Assembly (NCBI GenBank): GCA_035602155.1
Contig: DATNMW010000013.1
Location: 1 to 38,019, forward strand
DNA: 38,019 nt
Reading direction: 5' to 3'
Source of the DNA: Bog-159 sp035602155
Lineage (GTDB): Bacteria; Acidobacteriota; Terriglobia; Bryobacterales; Bryobacteraceae
Shown: positions 8,288 through 14,973 of the stretch, piece by piece
How the letters are laid out: each line of letters begins with the position of its first letter
Position numbering within the stretch: position 1 is the stretch's first letter
Program-made: the position numbers and the translations under genes
Notes under the pieces: model-generated
What the model was told of the DNA's origin: nothing
The model's database searches: none
What the model saw: the letters and a program-made list of their open reading frames with translations, nothing else

Positions 8288-8665
8288 CTGCATCTTAGCC
8301 GCGAAACGCGCAATATTCACAATCGCCCGCTCGTGCGTCCCTTCGCCGCACTTCTCCTTCTCGTCCCAAGCCTCCACCTTGAAACTAACCCGCCGCCCCT
8401 CCACGCCGGTGACTTCGGCCTTGAATGTCACCGTCATGCCCATCGGTGTGGCCGCCAAGTGGTAGACATTCACGTGCGTGCCCACAGTATCGTGACCCGC
8501 GTCCAGCAGAGGCAGCACGGCGTTGCGGCACGTGCGCTCCATCCACCCGATCATCCAAGGTGTGGCCAGCACCCGCGCGCCCTCCAGCCCCAGGAAGTTA
8601 ATAGCCACTTCATCGTCCACTAACAGCGTCTGTTCAAGCTTGGTTCCGATCGGTATTTCAGCCAT
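8240..8665 (-). CDS. Hotdog-fold acyl-CoA thioesterase, FlK-like
   Basis: A cytosolic protein of 141 residues similar to fluoroacetyl-CoA thioesterase FlK and its many homologues of unknown substrate. The FlK triad is present with the right spacing: Thr35 in LATPWM, Glu43 in WMERTC and His69 in NVYHLAA. The strands VTFKAEVTGVEGRRVSFKVEA and the EGTHERAIV segment complete the hotdog fold. The family normally ends near Ala-Lys-Met at about 123-126. The last 15 residues (KMEDRSQKTEDRRS and neighbours) are encoded by the heptamer repeat, so the original stop codon has been replaced. The start overlaps the end of the sugar isomerase-like gene by eight bases, so the two genes form an operon. The fluoroacetate specificity of FlK should not be assumed. 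Confidence 0.85.
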   Translation of the reverse strand: MAEIPIGTKLEQTLLVDDEVAINFLGLEGARVLATPWMIGWMERTCRNAVLPLLDAGHDTVGTHVNVYHLAATPMGMTVTFKAEVTGVEGRRVSFKVEAWDEKEKCGEGTHERAIVNIARFAAKMQGKMEDRSQKTEDRRS

Positions 8666-9494
8666 GTAACCCCGCCAACACGCCGCGCATATAACTGAAT
8701 GAATTCTTCATCCCCGGCAAAGGATTGTCTCCGTTAATCTCGTACTCCAGGTTCACGCACCCTTGATAACCGGTCTTTTGGAGCGCTCTGAAAATGCCCA
8801 CCACCGGCATGATGCCCTCGCCTACATCGCACTGAATGGCATGCGGCTCGAACGTCTTCAGGTCTTTAATGTGCATGTCGAACAGGCGGTTGCCAGCCTC
8901 CGCGATCGACTCCACCACGTTCGCTCCCGCTCGCAACGAATGCCCCACGTCCATGCAAAGGCCGCAGCGCGGGTCCATGTCCTTCACCACTGCCAGCACC
9001 GATTGCGGCGTCGGATATTGCTTGTCTTCCGGGCCGTGCGTGTGGATGGCAATGCGGATGTTATACTCCTTGACGAACCGCTCAATCACACCCATGTTGG
9101 TGTGCGTGGGCGCGCAGACGATCATGGGCATGCCGCACATCCGGGCATATTCGAAGTACTTGCGCACATCGTCCGGATCGTCCTTTGCCAGCGTGATGTT
9201 ACCACCGCTTACGATGGTCAGGCCCGCCCGCTCGAATTCCTTCCGCCCGCTTTCCAGCTCTTCCGGGCTGCTGCGATACGGCAGGTGAAATTCCTTCACG
9301 CTGACATACGGCGTGCGCAGCTCCTTGATGCATCGGATAGCCAGCGCGCGGCTGTACTCGCGCAGCGAGTAGCTGGCGACGCCCAGCTTGATCTCGCCGG
9401 AAGTCTCTGCAGCGGCCGAACCGCGTCCCGGCCCGCCCACGCCCGCCAGTCCGGCTGCAGCCAGGAAGCCGCGGCGATTCATTTCAAGGCTCAT
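8658..9494 (-). CDS. Sugar phosphate isomerase/epimerase-like TIM-barrel protein, Tat-exported
   Basis: A protein of 278 residues of the xylose-isomerase-like TIM barrel family (AP endonuclease 2 superfamily). The N-terminus MNRRGFLAAAGLAG is a twin-arginine signal, so the protein is probably exported folded with a bound metal. Motifs of the barrel include ISLREY-type strand 1 (VASYSLREYS), IAIHTHGPED, LCMDVGHSLRAG and VNLEYEINGDNP, which carry the usual His, Asp and Glu metal ligands. The family includes inosose isomerases and epimerases; the substrate is unknown here. An in-frame ATG at 9482 gives the same Tat motif and is an equally good start. Such proteins often occur with Gfo/Idh/MocA oxidoreductases in acidobacteria. 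The stop codon lies inside the next gene (thioesterase). Confidence 0.87.
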   Translation of the reverse strand: MSLEMNRRGFLAAAGLAGVGGPGRGSAAAETSGEIKLGVASYSLREYSRALAIRCIKELRTPYVSVKEFHLPYRSSPEELESGRKEFERAGLTIVSGGNITLAKDDPDDVRKYFEYARMCGMPMIVCAPTHTNMGVIERFVKEYNIRIAIHTHGPEDKQYPTPQSVLAVVKDMDPRCGLCMDVGHSLRAGANVVESIAEAGNRLFDMHIKDLKTFEPHAIQCDVGEGIMPVVGIFRALQKTGYQGCVNLEYEINGDNPLPGMKNSFSYMRGVLAGLHG

Positions 9495-9573
9495 AATGCA
9501 ACCATTCTACATGGATTTTTTCTTTGAATCCCGCCGCCGTCTTCGGCACTCCATTATGATATCCGGGTGTTGT

Positions 9574-10362
9574 ATGACAGCTCAAGAAGCGGACCAGCCC
9601 TATCGCTTGGCGTGTCTCGAACTGCACGGCGGGAATCAAGCAGGCGCCTACTCCGCTGAGCTTCCAGGACTTGCAGGCTGGGTCTCGTGCCATCCGTTAG
9701 GCGCGTCCCAACGTGGCGGAGATCTGTATTACCTGTCGGCCTGCAGCCACGGAGTGATTGCCCGGGTAGTGCTCGCCGATGTCGCCGGCCATGGGGAGAT
9801 CGTCAGTTCCGCCGCCGTCCGCCTGCGCGACGCGCTACGCGAGCATGTCGATCACTGGGACCAATCCCAACTGATCCGGCGCCTCAACGAGAGCATTCTC
9901 AAAGGCGTTCCGCACTCCCGCTTCGCCACGGCATTTCTGGCCAGCTTCTACCGCGAGTCCGGGGAGTTGTTGTTCACCAACGCCGGCCACCAGCCTCCGT
10001 TGTGGTATCGTGTTGCAACGAAGGAGTGGAGCTTCTTGCTCGATTCGACGCCGTATAGTAAAGAGATTCTGGACCTGCCTCTCGGCATGATCGCGGGAAC
10101 CTCCTACAGCCAGACCGCCGTGCAATTGGACATGGGCGACCTGCTGCTCCTGTACACCGATGGCGTCAACGAGACCTGCGACGAATCGGGCGAACAACTC
10201 GGGATGCAGAGCCTGCTATCCATCGCCCGCAATTTGCCGGTCGAATCCGCTGCCGCTGCCGGACAGGCGCTGCTATCGGCCGTCGAACGCTTTCGCGGCT
10301 CCGTACCGCCGGCGGACGATGTAACCGTGGTGGCGCTCGAACGGCGCGGAGGTCCCGCGTGA
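9574..10362 (+). CDS. PP2C/SpoIIE-family serine phosphatase (RsbU-like)
   Basis: A soluble phosphatase of 262 residues, one catalytic domain without a sensor. Metal-binding aspartates are in RGGDLYYL (Asp50), LADVAGHG (69-74), LLYTDGV (193-198) and ADDVTVV (248-249), all intact. TNAGHQPPLWY (135-145) is the family's typical strand. By analogy with RsbU/SpoIIE it should dephosphorylate the STAS protein encoded two genes downstream. The ATG at 9574 is chosen because the domain begins soon after it; ATG 9556 is also possible. The longer open frame back to 9388 overlaps the divergent isomerase gene and is not credible. TATGAT at 9555-9560 may be the -10 box. The TGA overlaps the next GTG (GTGA), so the genes are translationally coupled. 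Confidence 0.9.
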   Translation: MTAQEADQPYRLACLELHGGNQAGAYSAELPGLAGWVSCHPLGASQRGGDLYYLSACSHGVIARVVLADVAGHGEIVSSAAVRLRDALREHVDHWDQSQLIRRLNESILKGVPHSRFATAFLASFYRESGELLFTNAGHQPPLWYRVATKEWSFLLDSTPYSKEILDLPLGMIAGTSYSQTAVQLDMGDLLLLYTDGVNETCDESGEQLGMQSLLSIARNLPVESAAAAGQALLSAVERFRGSVPPADDVTVVALERRGGPA

Positions 10363-10772
10363 GTCTGCAATTGAAGTTCGTGATGCCCAGCGACCCGCGA
10401 TACTTGCCCGTCGTGCGCGGCGCCATCGGCCCTCTGGCCGCGGCCATCGGCTGGGACGAATCGGACTGCCGCGCCATCACGCTCGCGCTGGATGAAGCCC
10501 TCGCCAATATCATCCGGCATGCTTACCATAGCCGCGCCGATGGCCTGATTGAGCTGGAATGCCGCGAAAGCGCCGACGGGTTGGAAGTCACGTTGCTGGA
10601 TAACGGCGAGGCTCCGGATAAGGCTAAAATATGTGCTCGTGCAATGGCTTGCGATCAACCGGGAGGACTCGGAACTCACATCATCAAGGACGTGATGGAC
10701 ACGGTGTCGTATCAAGCGACGCCCGCGGGAAACCGTTTCGTGGCCACCAAACGGCTCAGGAAGACGATATGA
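10359..10772 (+). CDS. HATPase serine kinase / anti-sigma factor (RsbW/SpoIIAB-like)
   Basis: A switch kinase of 137 residues of the GHKL ATPase fold. The N box ALDEALANIIRHAY (43-56, Asn50) binds Mg-ATP, the G1 box is DNGEAPD (81-87) and the G2 box is GGLGTHII (102-109). These proteins phosphorylate a serine in a STAS partner and, when unbound, may sequester a sigma factor or another target. It starts at GTG 10359, overlapping the phosphatase stop by four bases, and its own TGA overlaps the next ATG (ATGA at 10769-10772). The neighbour relation strongly suggests that the STAS protein encoded next is its substrate. No sigma factor gene lies nearby, so the output may be the Mla transporter instead of transcription. 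Confidence 0.9.
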   Translation: MSLQLKFVMPSDPRYLPVVRGAIGPLAAAIGWDESDCRAITLALDEALANIIRHAYHSRADGLIELECRESADGLEVTLLDNGEAPDKAKICARAMACDQPGGLGTHIIKDVMDTVSYQATPAGNRFVATKRLRKTI

Positions 10773-11098
10773 AAATCTCGATTCGCGATGCGGGAGCAAC
10801 GAAGATCGTGGAAATCGAAGGAGACGTGGATCTGGGCACATCTCCGGATCTTCGCCGCACCCTCTTCGCAACGCTGCTCGAAGCGCCCAAGCTGGCGCTC
10901 AATCTGGCGGCCATCCGCTACATCGATAGCTCCGGCATCGCCACCCTGTTGGAAGTGCTCAAAGACTCCCAACGCCGCAACAAGGAATTCGTGCTGTTCG
11001 GATTGAGCCCCGCCGTGCAGCAGGTCTTCCACTTGACGCACGTCGTCCGCATCTTTCAGGTTTTCCAGACCGAGGAGGAGGCCCTGGGAAGCGCGTGA
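10769..11098 (+). CDS. STAS-domain anti-sigma factor antagonist (RsbV/SpoIIAA-like), in the MlaB position
   Basis: A single STAS domain of 109 residues. The phosphorylation loop IDSSGIATLLEVL carries Asp53-Ser54-Ser55-Gly56, the standard site for switch kinases. The start ATG at 10769 overlaps the kinase stop; upstream in-frame starts would lie inside the kinase gene. The gene ends in TGATG with mlaE. Mla systems of proteobacteria contain a STAS protein, MlaB, that binds the ATPase MlaF and controls its activity. This protein occupies the same operon place yet also has its own kinase and phosphatase. Whether it acts on a sigma factor, on MlaF or on both cannot be decided from sequence; the context favours a role in the transporter. 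Confidence 0.9.
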   Translation: MKISIRDAGATKIVEIEGDVDLGTSPDLRRTLFATLLEAPKLALNLAAIRYIDSSGIATLLEVLKDSQRRNKEFVLFGLSPAVQQVFHLTHVVRIFQVFQTEEEALGSA

Positions 11099-11895
11099 TG
11101 CAATTCGTGGCGGAGGTAGGCGCCGCAACCGAGCGCAGCGTCGCCTATGTAGGCGCTCTGGCTCAGCTCCTCGGAAAATCCCTGCGGTTGCTGTTCCTTT
11201 CGCCATTGAAGCGCAACCGTCTGGCGCAGCGGGCGGTGCATCAGGCTATGGCCGTCGGCGTGGGCGCGCTGCCCATCGTTTCGCTGATCACGTTCTTTGT
11301 CGGCGTCATCATCGCGCTGCAGGGCGCGTATGAGTTGCAGCGGCTGGGAGCCATGCAGTTGGTGGCCAGCCTGGTCTCCATCTCCATCACCCGGGAACTC
11401 GGTCCGCTGATCACCGCCATCGTAGTCATCGGCCGATCCGGCTCTGCATTCGCCGCTGAAATCGGCACCATGCGCGTGACCGAGGAACTGGACGCCCTGG
11501 AAACCATGGCGCTCGATCCCGTGGCGTTCCTCGTGGTGCCGAAGTTCCTGGCTATGGCCGTGATGATGCCTTGCCTCGCCATCTGGTCCGATTTCATGGG
11601 CGTGCTGGGCGGGTGCATGTTCGGTGTGGCCAGTGCCAACTTTACATTCGGCAGCTACGTGATTGCCACCCGCGACGCCCTGGTCGCCCACGACATTACC
11701 ACCGGCATCGTCAAGGCGCTGGTCTTCGGGCTGGTCATTACCGCCGTCGGCTGTCAGGAGGGCTTCTCCACCGGCGCGGGCGCCGAAGAGGTGGGGCGCT
11801 CCACCACCTCGGCGGTGGTCGTCTCCATCCTTCTGGTCATCGTGATCGATCTGGTCTTCACTACGTTGTTCTATCTGGCGCGGGGGACCGCATAG
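11098..11895 (+). CDS. mlaE: MlaE-family ABC transporter permease
   Basis: Inner-membrane permease of 265 residues for phospholipid transport across the periplasm. The MlaE signature LGPLITAIVVIGRSGSAFAAE, followed by IGTMRVTEELDALETM, is at about 100-140. Five to six membrane segments are visible, including LPIVSLITFFVGVIIALQ and SAVVVSILLVIVIDLVFTTL at the C-terminus. GCQEGFSTGAGAEEVG near the end is also typical of the family. The ATG at 11098 shares its first base with the TGA of the STAS gene; a GTG at 11095 directly before it is an alternative. MlaF follows after one base. In MlaFEDB complexes a MlaE dimer sits on two MlaF and two MlaB subunits below a MlaD hexamer. Confidence 0.92.
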   Translation: MQFVAEVGAATERSVAYVGALAQLLGKSLRLLFLSPLKRNRLAQRAVHQAMAVGVGALPIVSLITFFVGVIIALQGAYELQRLGAMQLVASLVSISITRELGPLITAIVVIGRSGSAFAAEIGTMRVTEELDALETMALDPVAFLVVPKFLAMAVMMPCLAIWSDFMGVLGGCMFGVASANFTFGSYVIATRDALVAHDITTGIVKALVFGLVITAVGCQEGFSTGAGAEEVGRSTTSAVVVSILLVIVIDLVFTTLFYLARGTA

Positions 11896-11896
11896 T

Positions 11897-12706
11897 ATGG
11901 CAGCCCCCGCTGCTCCCTCTTCGGTGATCTCGGTGCGCGATCTGCGCGTGCAGTACGGCGACCGCGAGGTTCTGCATGGCCTCGCATTCGATATCGTCCA
12001 CGGCGAGACCGTCGTGGTGATCGGCGGCTCCGGCTCCGGCAAGAGCACGCTGCTCCGCACTTTGGTAGGTCTCGAGAAGCCATCCTCCGGCGAAGTGCGC
12101 GTCAAAGGCGTGGACATTGCCAAAGCCTCGGCCCGCGAGATGGATGCCATCCGCAAGAAAATCGGCCTGGCATTTCAGGGCGGGGCACTGATCGGCTCGC
12201 TCTCGGTCGGCGAGAATATCGCGCTGGCACTGCTGGAACACACTCCTCTGAAACCAACCACCATCGAAGTGATGGTCCGCATCAAGCTGGAGCAGGTGGG
12301 GCTGAGCGGCTTCGAAAACTACAGCCCGTCGCAGCTCAGCGGCGGCATGCGCAAGCGCGCCGCGTTCGCCCGCGCCATGGCCATGGACCCCGAAATCCTA
12401 TTCTTCGATGAACCCTCCGCGGGCCTCGACCCCATCACCGCGGCCGGCATCGACGACTTGATCCTCGATCTCAAAAAGGCCTACTCCATGACCATGGTGG
12501 TTGTGACCCACGAACTCGCCAGCGCGTTCCTCATCGCCGACCGCATCATCCTGATAGACCGCGGTAACATCGTGGCCATGGGTCCCGCTCAGGAAGTCCG
12601 GGACAGCACGCATCCGCGCGTCCGCCAGTTTCTCGACCGCGTGGCCGATACCACCCAGGACGACGACGTGGATCACATGCGAATGTACACCGAAGGATTA
12701 AAGTGA
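11897..12706 (+). CDS. mlaF: MlaF-family ABC transporter ATPase
   Basis: Cytosolic ATPase of 269 residues that powers the Mla transporter. Walker A is GGSGSGKST (43-51), the Q-loop is FQGGAL (Gln94), the signature is LSGGM (147-151, with Met where most ABC proteins have Gln or Glu, as in MlaF), Walker B is ILFFDE (167-172) and the switch His is His205. The C-terminal tail DDDVDHMRMYTEGLK is short. It lies one base behind mlaE and 13 bases before mlaD. No sequence feature tells the direction of lipid transport. Confidence 0.92.
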   Translation: MAAPAAPSSVISVRDLRVQYGDREVLHGLAFDIVHGETVVVIGGSGSGKSTLLRTLVGLEKPSSGEVRVKGVDIAKASAREMDAIRKKIGLAFQGGALIGSLSVGENIALALLEHTPLKPTTIEVMVRIKLEQVGLSGFENYSPSQLSGGMRKRAAFARAMAMDPEILFFDEPSAGLDPITAAGIDDLILDLKKAYSMTMVVVTHELASAFLIADRIILIDRGNIVAMGPAQEVRDSTHPRVRQFLDRVADTTQDDDVDHMRMYTEGLK

Positions 12707-12719
12707 AAGGATACATGCC

Positions 12720-13721
12720 ATGCGCGAACGCACTCTCGTCGGGCTGTTTGTTCTGATTGCGGGCGGGCTGTTGCTCGGCACCATGCTGGCTATCTCCGGC
12801 GGCCTGGGCACTTCGACCGTACCTCACCGGGCCTATTTCAAATTTGCGGGTGGCGTGCAACCCGGAGCGCCGGTGCGCTACGGCGGCCTGACTGTGGGCA
12901 AAGTGACGCGCGTGCGCGTCGACCCCGGCAACTCCACGCGCATCGAAATCGATGTCGCCGTGGACCGCGATGCGCCCGTGAAAACCGACAGCGTGGCCAA
13001 GATCTCCACCCTCGGTCCGCTGACCGACAACTACATCGAGATCGGCACCGGCACCCAACACGCGCCGCTCGCTCCTCCAGGTTCGGAACTGCCCTCGCAA
13101 GAGGCTTTCGGACTGCCGCAGTTAGGCGACGCCGCCCAGGCCATGATGCCGGACGTGCACAACGCCATACAAAAGCTGAACCAGAACCTCGACGCGCTGC
13201 AAGTCACCCTTGCGCGCGCCAACGATCTGCTCAACGACCGCAACCGCGCCAGCATCGGCAGTTCCCTCGACAACGTCAACCATCTGGTCGCCGACGCCCG
13301 CCCCAAATTGACCGACTCGCTCAATAACCTGAACGGCATGCTCACCGACGCCAAGCCTAAAGTCTCCACCAGCCTGGCCAACGTGCAGGATCTCACGAAG
13401 AATCTCAACGCTAAACTGGGTCCGCTGCTGGACGACGTGAAAACCACTACCGCGCGCGCCAACGATACTCTTTCGCACGTGGATGCCACGCTGCTGGAGA
13501 ACCGCCCGGATATCCGCGCGTCCGTGGCGAGCCTGCACGATACGCTGGCCCAGTTGAATCGGATGCTGGATCAAAACTCGACTAACATCGATGAGTTACT
13601 GGATAACATTCGCATGTCTACCGAGAATCTGAGATCGCTGACGGAAACCTTGGAGCGCGCCCCAGCCAGCCTGATCCGCGGCATCAAAGTGCCCGAACGC
13701 AAACCCGGAGATATCCAATGA
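12720..13721 (+). CDS. mlaD: MlaD/MCE-domain lipid-transport protein
   Basis: Periplasmic MCE protein of 333 residues, anchored by one N-terminal membrane helix (about 7-26). The MCE domain (about 37-112) reads from PHRAYFKFAGGVQPGAPV to the typical end TDNYIEIGTG. A long helical tail (about 135-325) follows, with repeated Leu-Asn-Asp patterns such as ARANDLLND and LTDSLNNLNGML. Such tails form coiled coils or a channel in long MCE proteins; E. coli MlaD is much shorter (183 residues), so this member is closer to the extended type. The TGA overlaps the ATG of the lipoprotein gene (ATGA at 13718-13721). Confidence 0.9.
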   Translation: MRERTLVGLFVLIAGGLLLGTMLAISGGLGTSTVPHRAYFKFAGGVQPGAPVRYGGLTVGKVTRVRVDPGNSTRIEIDVAVDRDAPVKTDSVAKISTLGPLTDNYIEIGTGTQHAPLAPPGSELPSQEAFGLPQLGDAAQAMMPDVHNAIQKLNQNLDALQVTLARANDLLNDRNRASIGSSLDNVNHLVADARPKLTDSLNNLNGMLTDAKPKVSTSLANVQDLTKNLNAKLGPLLDDVKTTTARANDTLSHVDATLLENRPDIRASVASLHDTLAQLNRMLDQNSTNIDELLDNIRMSTENLRSLTETLERAPASLIRGIKVPERKPGDIQ

Positions 13722-14530
13722 CTAACAGTTCCCTGTGCGGTACCGTCGAAAAGCAACCTTGGAGGGCGGGCAATCCTGCCCGCAGCCGGCTTTCAGCCGG
13801 CTCTAGCCGCCTAAAAAGGCCGGCTGCGGCCAAGATTGGCCGCCCTCCAAGGGTTTTCATCACCTTTGGTGGCCCGGAGGGCCATGAAGACAGGTTGGCA
13901 ACCTGCAAGCCGATTGGCAATCGGCCCTCTTCCAGTGCAGCCCCCCTGGTCTACCTCACCATAGCCGCCCTCCTCCTGCTCGGAAGCTGCGCACCCACGC
14001 GCCCAGTGCACTACTACACTCTGTCTCCCGCCTCCGTCCCCACAAACCAAGCCAAACCCGACGGACCCACTATCCTGGTCGGACTCATCGTCACCCCCGA
14101 ATCCCTGCAAGACGCACGCATTCGCTACCGCTCCGGCGCCAACGAAACCGGCTCGTACGAATACCATCGCTGGGAGGAGCGCCCCGGCGCTATGGTCCGC
14201 GACGCGCTGGTGCGTGCGCTACGCGCCTCGGGACAGTATCGGCGCGTGCTGGAGTCCTCCAGTTCGGCCATCGGCGACTACCTGGTGCGCGGCAAGCTTT
14301 ACGAATTCGCCGAAGTGGATAACCCGGCGATTCGAACCAAAATCTCGCTCCATCTGGAACTGATCGACAGGAAAACCAACCGCAGCGTGTGGGATCGTCC
14401 CTTCGAGCGCGAAGAGCCGGCCAACGGCAAGACCATCAGGGAAGTGGTCGAGTCGATGGACCGCAACCTGCAGCAACTGGCTGCGGCCGCCTCCGCGGAG
14501 ATCGACCGGTTCGCCGGCGCCCAACGCTGA
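13718..14530 (+). CDS. ABC-type transport auxiliary lipoprotein (PqiC/LptE-like), with repeat DNA in its 5' part
   Basis: A 270-codon frame whose conserved part starts at a lipoprotein signal (LVYLTIAALLLLGSC, Cys91). The mature part RPVHYYTLSPAS through GDYLVRGKLYEFAEVD to NLQQLAAAASAEIDRF matches the ABC-type transport auxiliary family (PqiC-type), periplasmic lipoproteins that accompany MCE systems. Residues 14-45 are encoded exactly by a 96-bp inverted-repeat element, and residues up to about 70 by further hairpin DNA. The signal peptide is therefore preceded by about 75 foreign residues if translation begins at ATG 13718, which is coupled to the mlaD stop. A TTG at 13895 (30 codons before Cys91) is a possible rescue start. 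No mlaC gene is present; this protein may play the periplasmic or outer-membrane role. It faces tsaE tail to tail, 14 bases apart. Confidence 0.82.
   Translation: MTNSSLCGTVEKQPWRAGNPARSRLSAGSSRLKRPAAAKIGRPPRVFITFGGPEGHEDRLATCKPIGNRPSSSAAPLVYLTIAALLLLGSCAPTRPVHYYTLSPASVPTNQAKPDGPTILVGLIVTPESLQDARIRYRSGANETGSYEYHRWEERPGAMVRDALVRALRASGQYRRVLESSSSAIGDYLVRGKLYEFAEVDNPAIRTKISLHLELIDRKTNRSVWDRPFEREEPANGKTIREVVESMDRNLQQLAAAASAEIDRFAGAQR
13757..13852. repeat. 96-bp inverted-repeat element (MITE/REP-like) inside a coding frame
   Basis: The 34-base ends 13757-13790 and 13819-13852 are inverted copies of each other with three mismatches; the outer 13 bases (CCTTGGAGGGCGG) are perfect. The 28-base centre contains further short stems. 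The length is 32 codons and the element sits on a codon boundary, so the reading frame of the lipoprotein gene is kept. No target-site duplication is evident. Confidence 0.88.
13869..13924. repeat. Cluster of three short hairpins
   Basis: Directly behind the 96-bp element come TGGCCCggaGGGCCA, CAGGTTggcAACCTG (13891-13905) and CCGATTggcAATCGG (13910-13924). The last two share the plan of a 6-base stem with a GGC loop. The same plan recurs at 21826-21840. They look like a dispersed extragenic palindromic repeat rather than coding sequence. Confidence 0.75.
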
Positions 14531-14544
14531 GACGCGATGCAGCT

Positions 14545-14973
14545 TTAGCGCAACGCCTCCGGCGCCTCAATCTCCCGCTCGTCGCCCGCCCCCGCCTGCA
14601 GCCGAATTTCAATGCGCTCCGGAGGCATCAATTCGGGAAACCGTTCGCCCCATTCCACAATCACCAGCGCGGGGCTGTCGAACAATTCGTCCAGACCCAG
14701 CGTCGCGGCCTCCCGCGCGCTGTCCAGGCGATAGAGATCTACATGGTAGACGGCGGGTGGCGAGCCGTATTCGTGGATCAGCGTAAACGTAGGACTGGAA
14801 ACCTCCTCGGCCGGGGCCGCGCCCAATCCCTGGACAATGCCTTTGGCCAGCGTGGTCTTGCCTGCGCCCAGGTTGCCGATCAGCAGCACGGTTGCGCCCC
14901 GTGGCAGCGTGCGCGCCAAGCGTTCCCCGAAGGCGATGGTCTCCTCTTCAGAGGCGGTCCGGATGACGGGCAC
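14545..14973 (-). CDS. tsaE: tRNA threonylcarbamoyladenosine biosynthesis ATPase TsaE
   Basis: P-loop ATPase of 142 residues that works with TsaB and TsaD to make t6A37 in tRNAs reading ANN codons. Walker A is GNLGAGKTTLAKG (about 33-45), followed by SSPTFTLIHEY and the typical VYHVDLYRLDSAREA and IVEWGERFPEL segments. The length is normal for the family. The gene's first 26 bases overlap the end of nnrD, an arrangement seen in many bacteria where tsaE follows the NAD(P)HX repair gene. It is the last gene of a three-gene minus-strand run. Confidence 0.93.
   Translation of the reverse strand: MPVIRTASEEETIAFGERLARTLPRGATVLLIGNLGAGKTTLAKGIVQGLGAAPAEEVSSPTFTLIHEYGSPPAVYHVDLYRLDSAREAATLGLDELFDSPALVIVEWGERFPELMPPERIEIRLQAGAGDEREIEAPEALR

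Noticed and set aside
9388..9573. Longer N-terminus for the RsbU-like phosphatase
   Set aside because: It overlaps the divergent isomerase gene and reads as Pro/Arg-rich antisense sequence; the domain starts after 9574.
10769..11098. Naming the STAS gene mlaB outright
   Set aside because: Its linked kinase and phosphatase make an RsbV-like role equally possible; the place in the operon alone does not decide.
13757..13924. CRISPR-like array
   Set aside because: The repeats are inverted and unequal, with no regular spacers and no cas genes.
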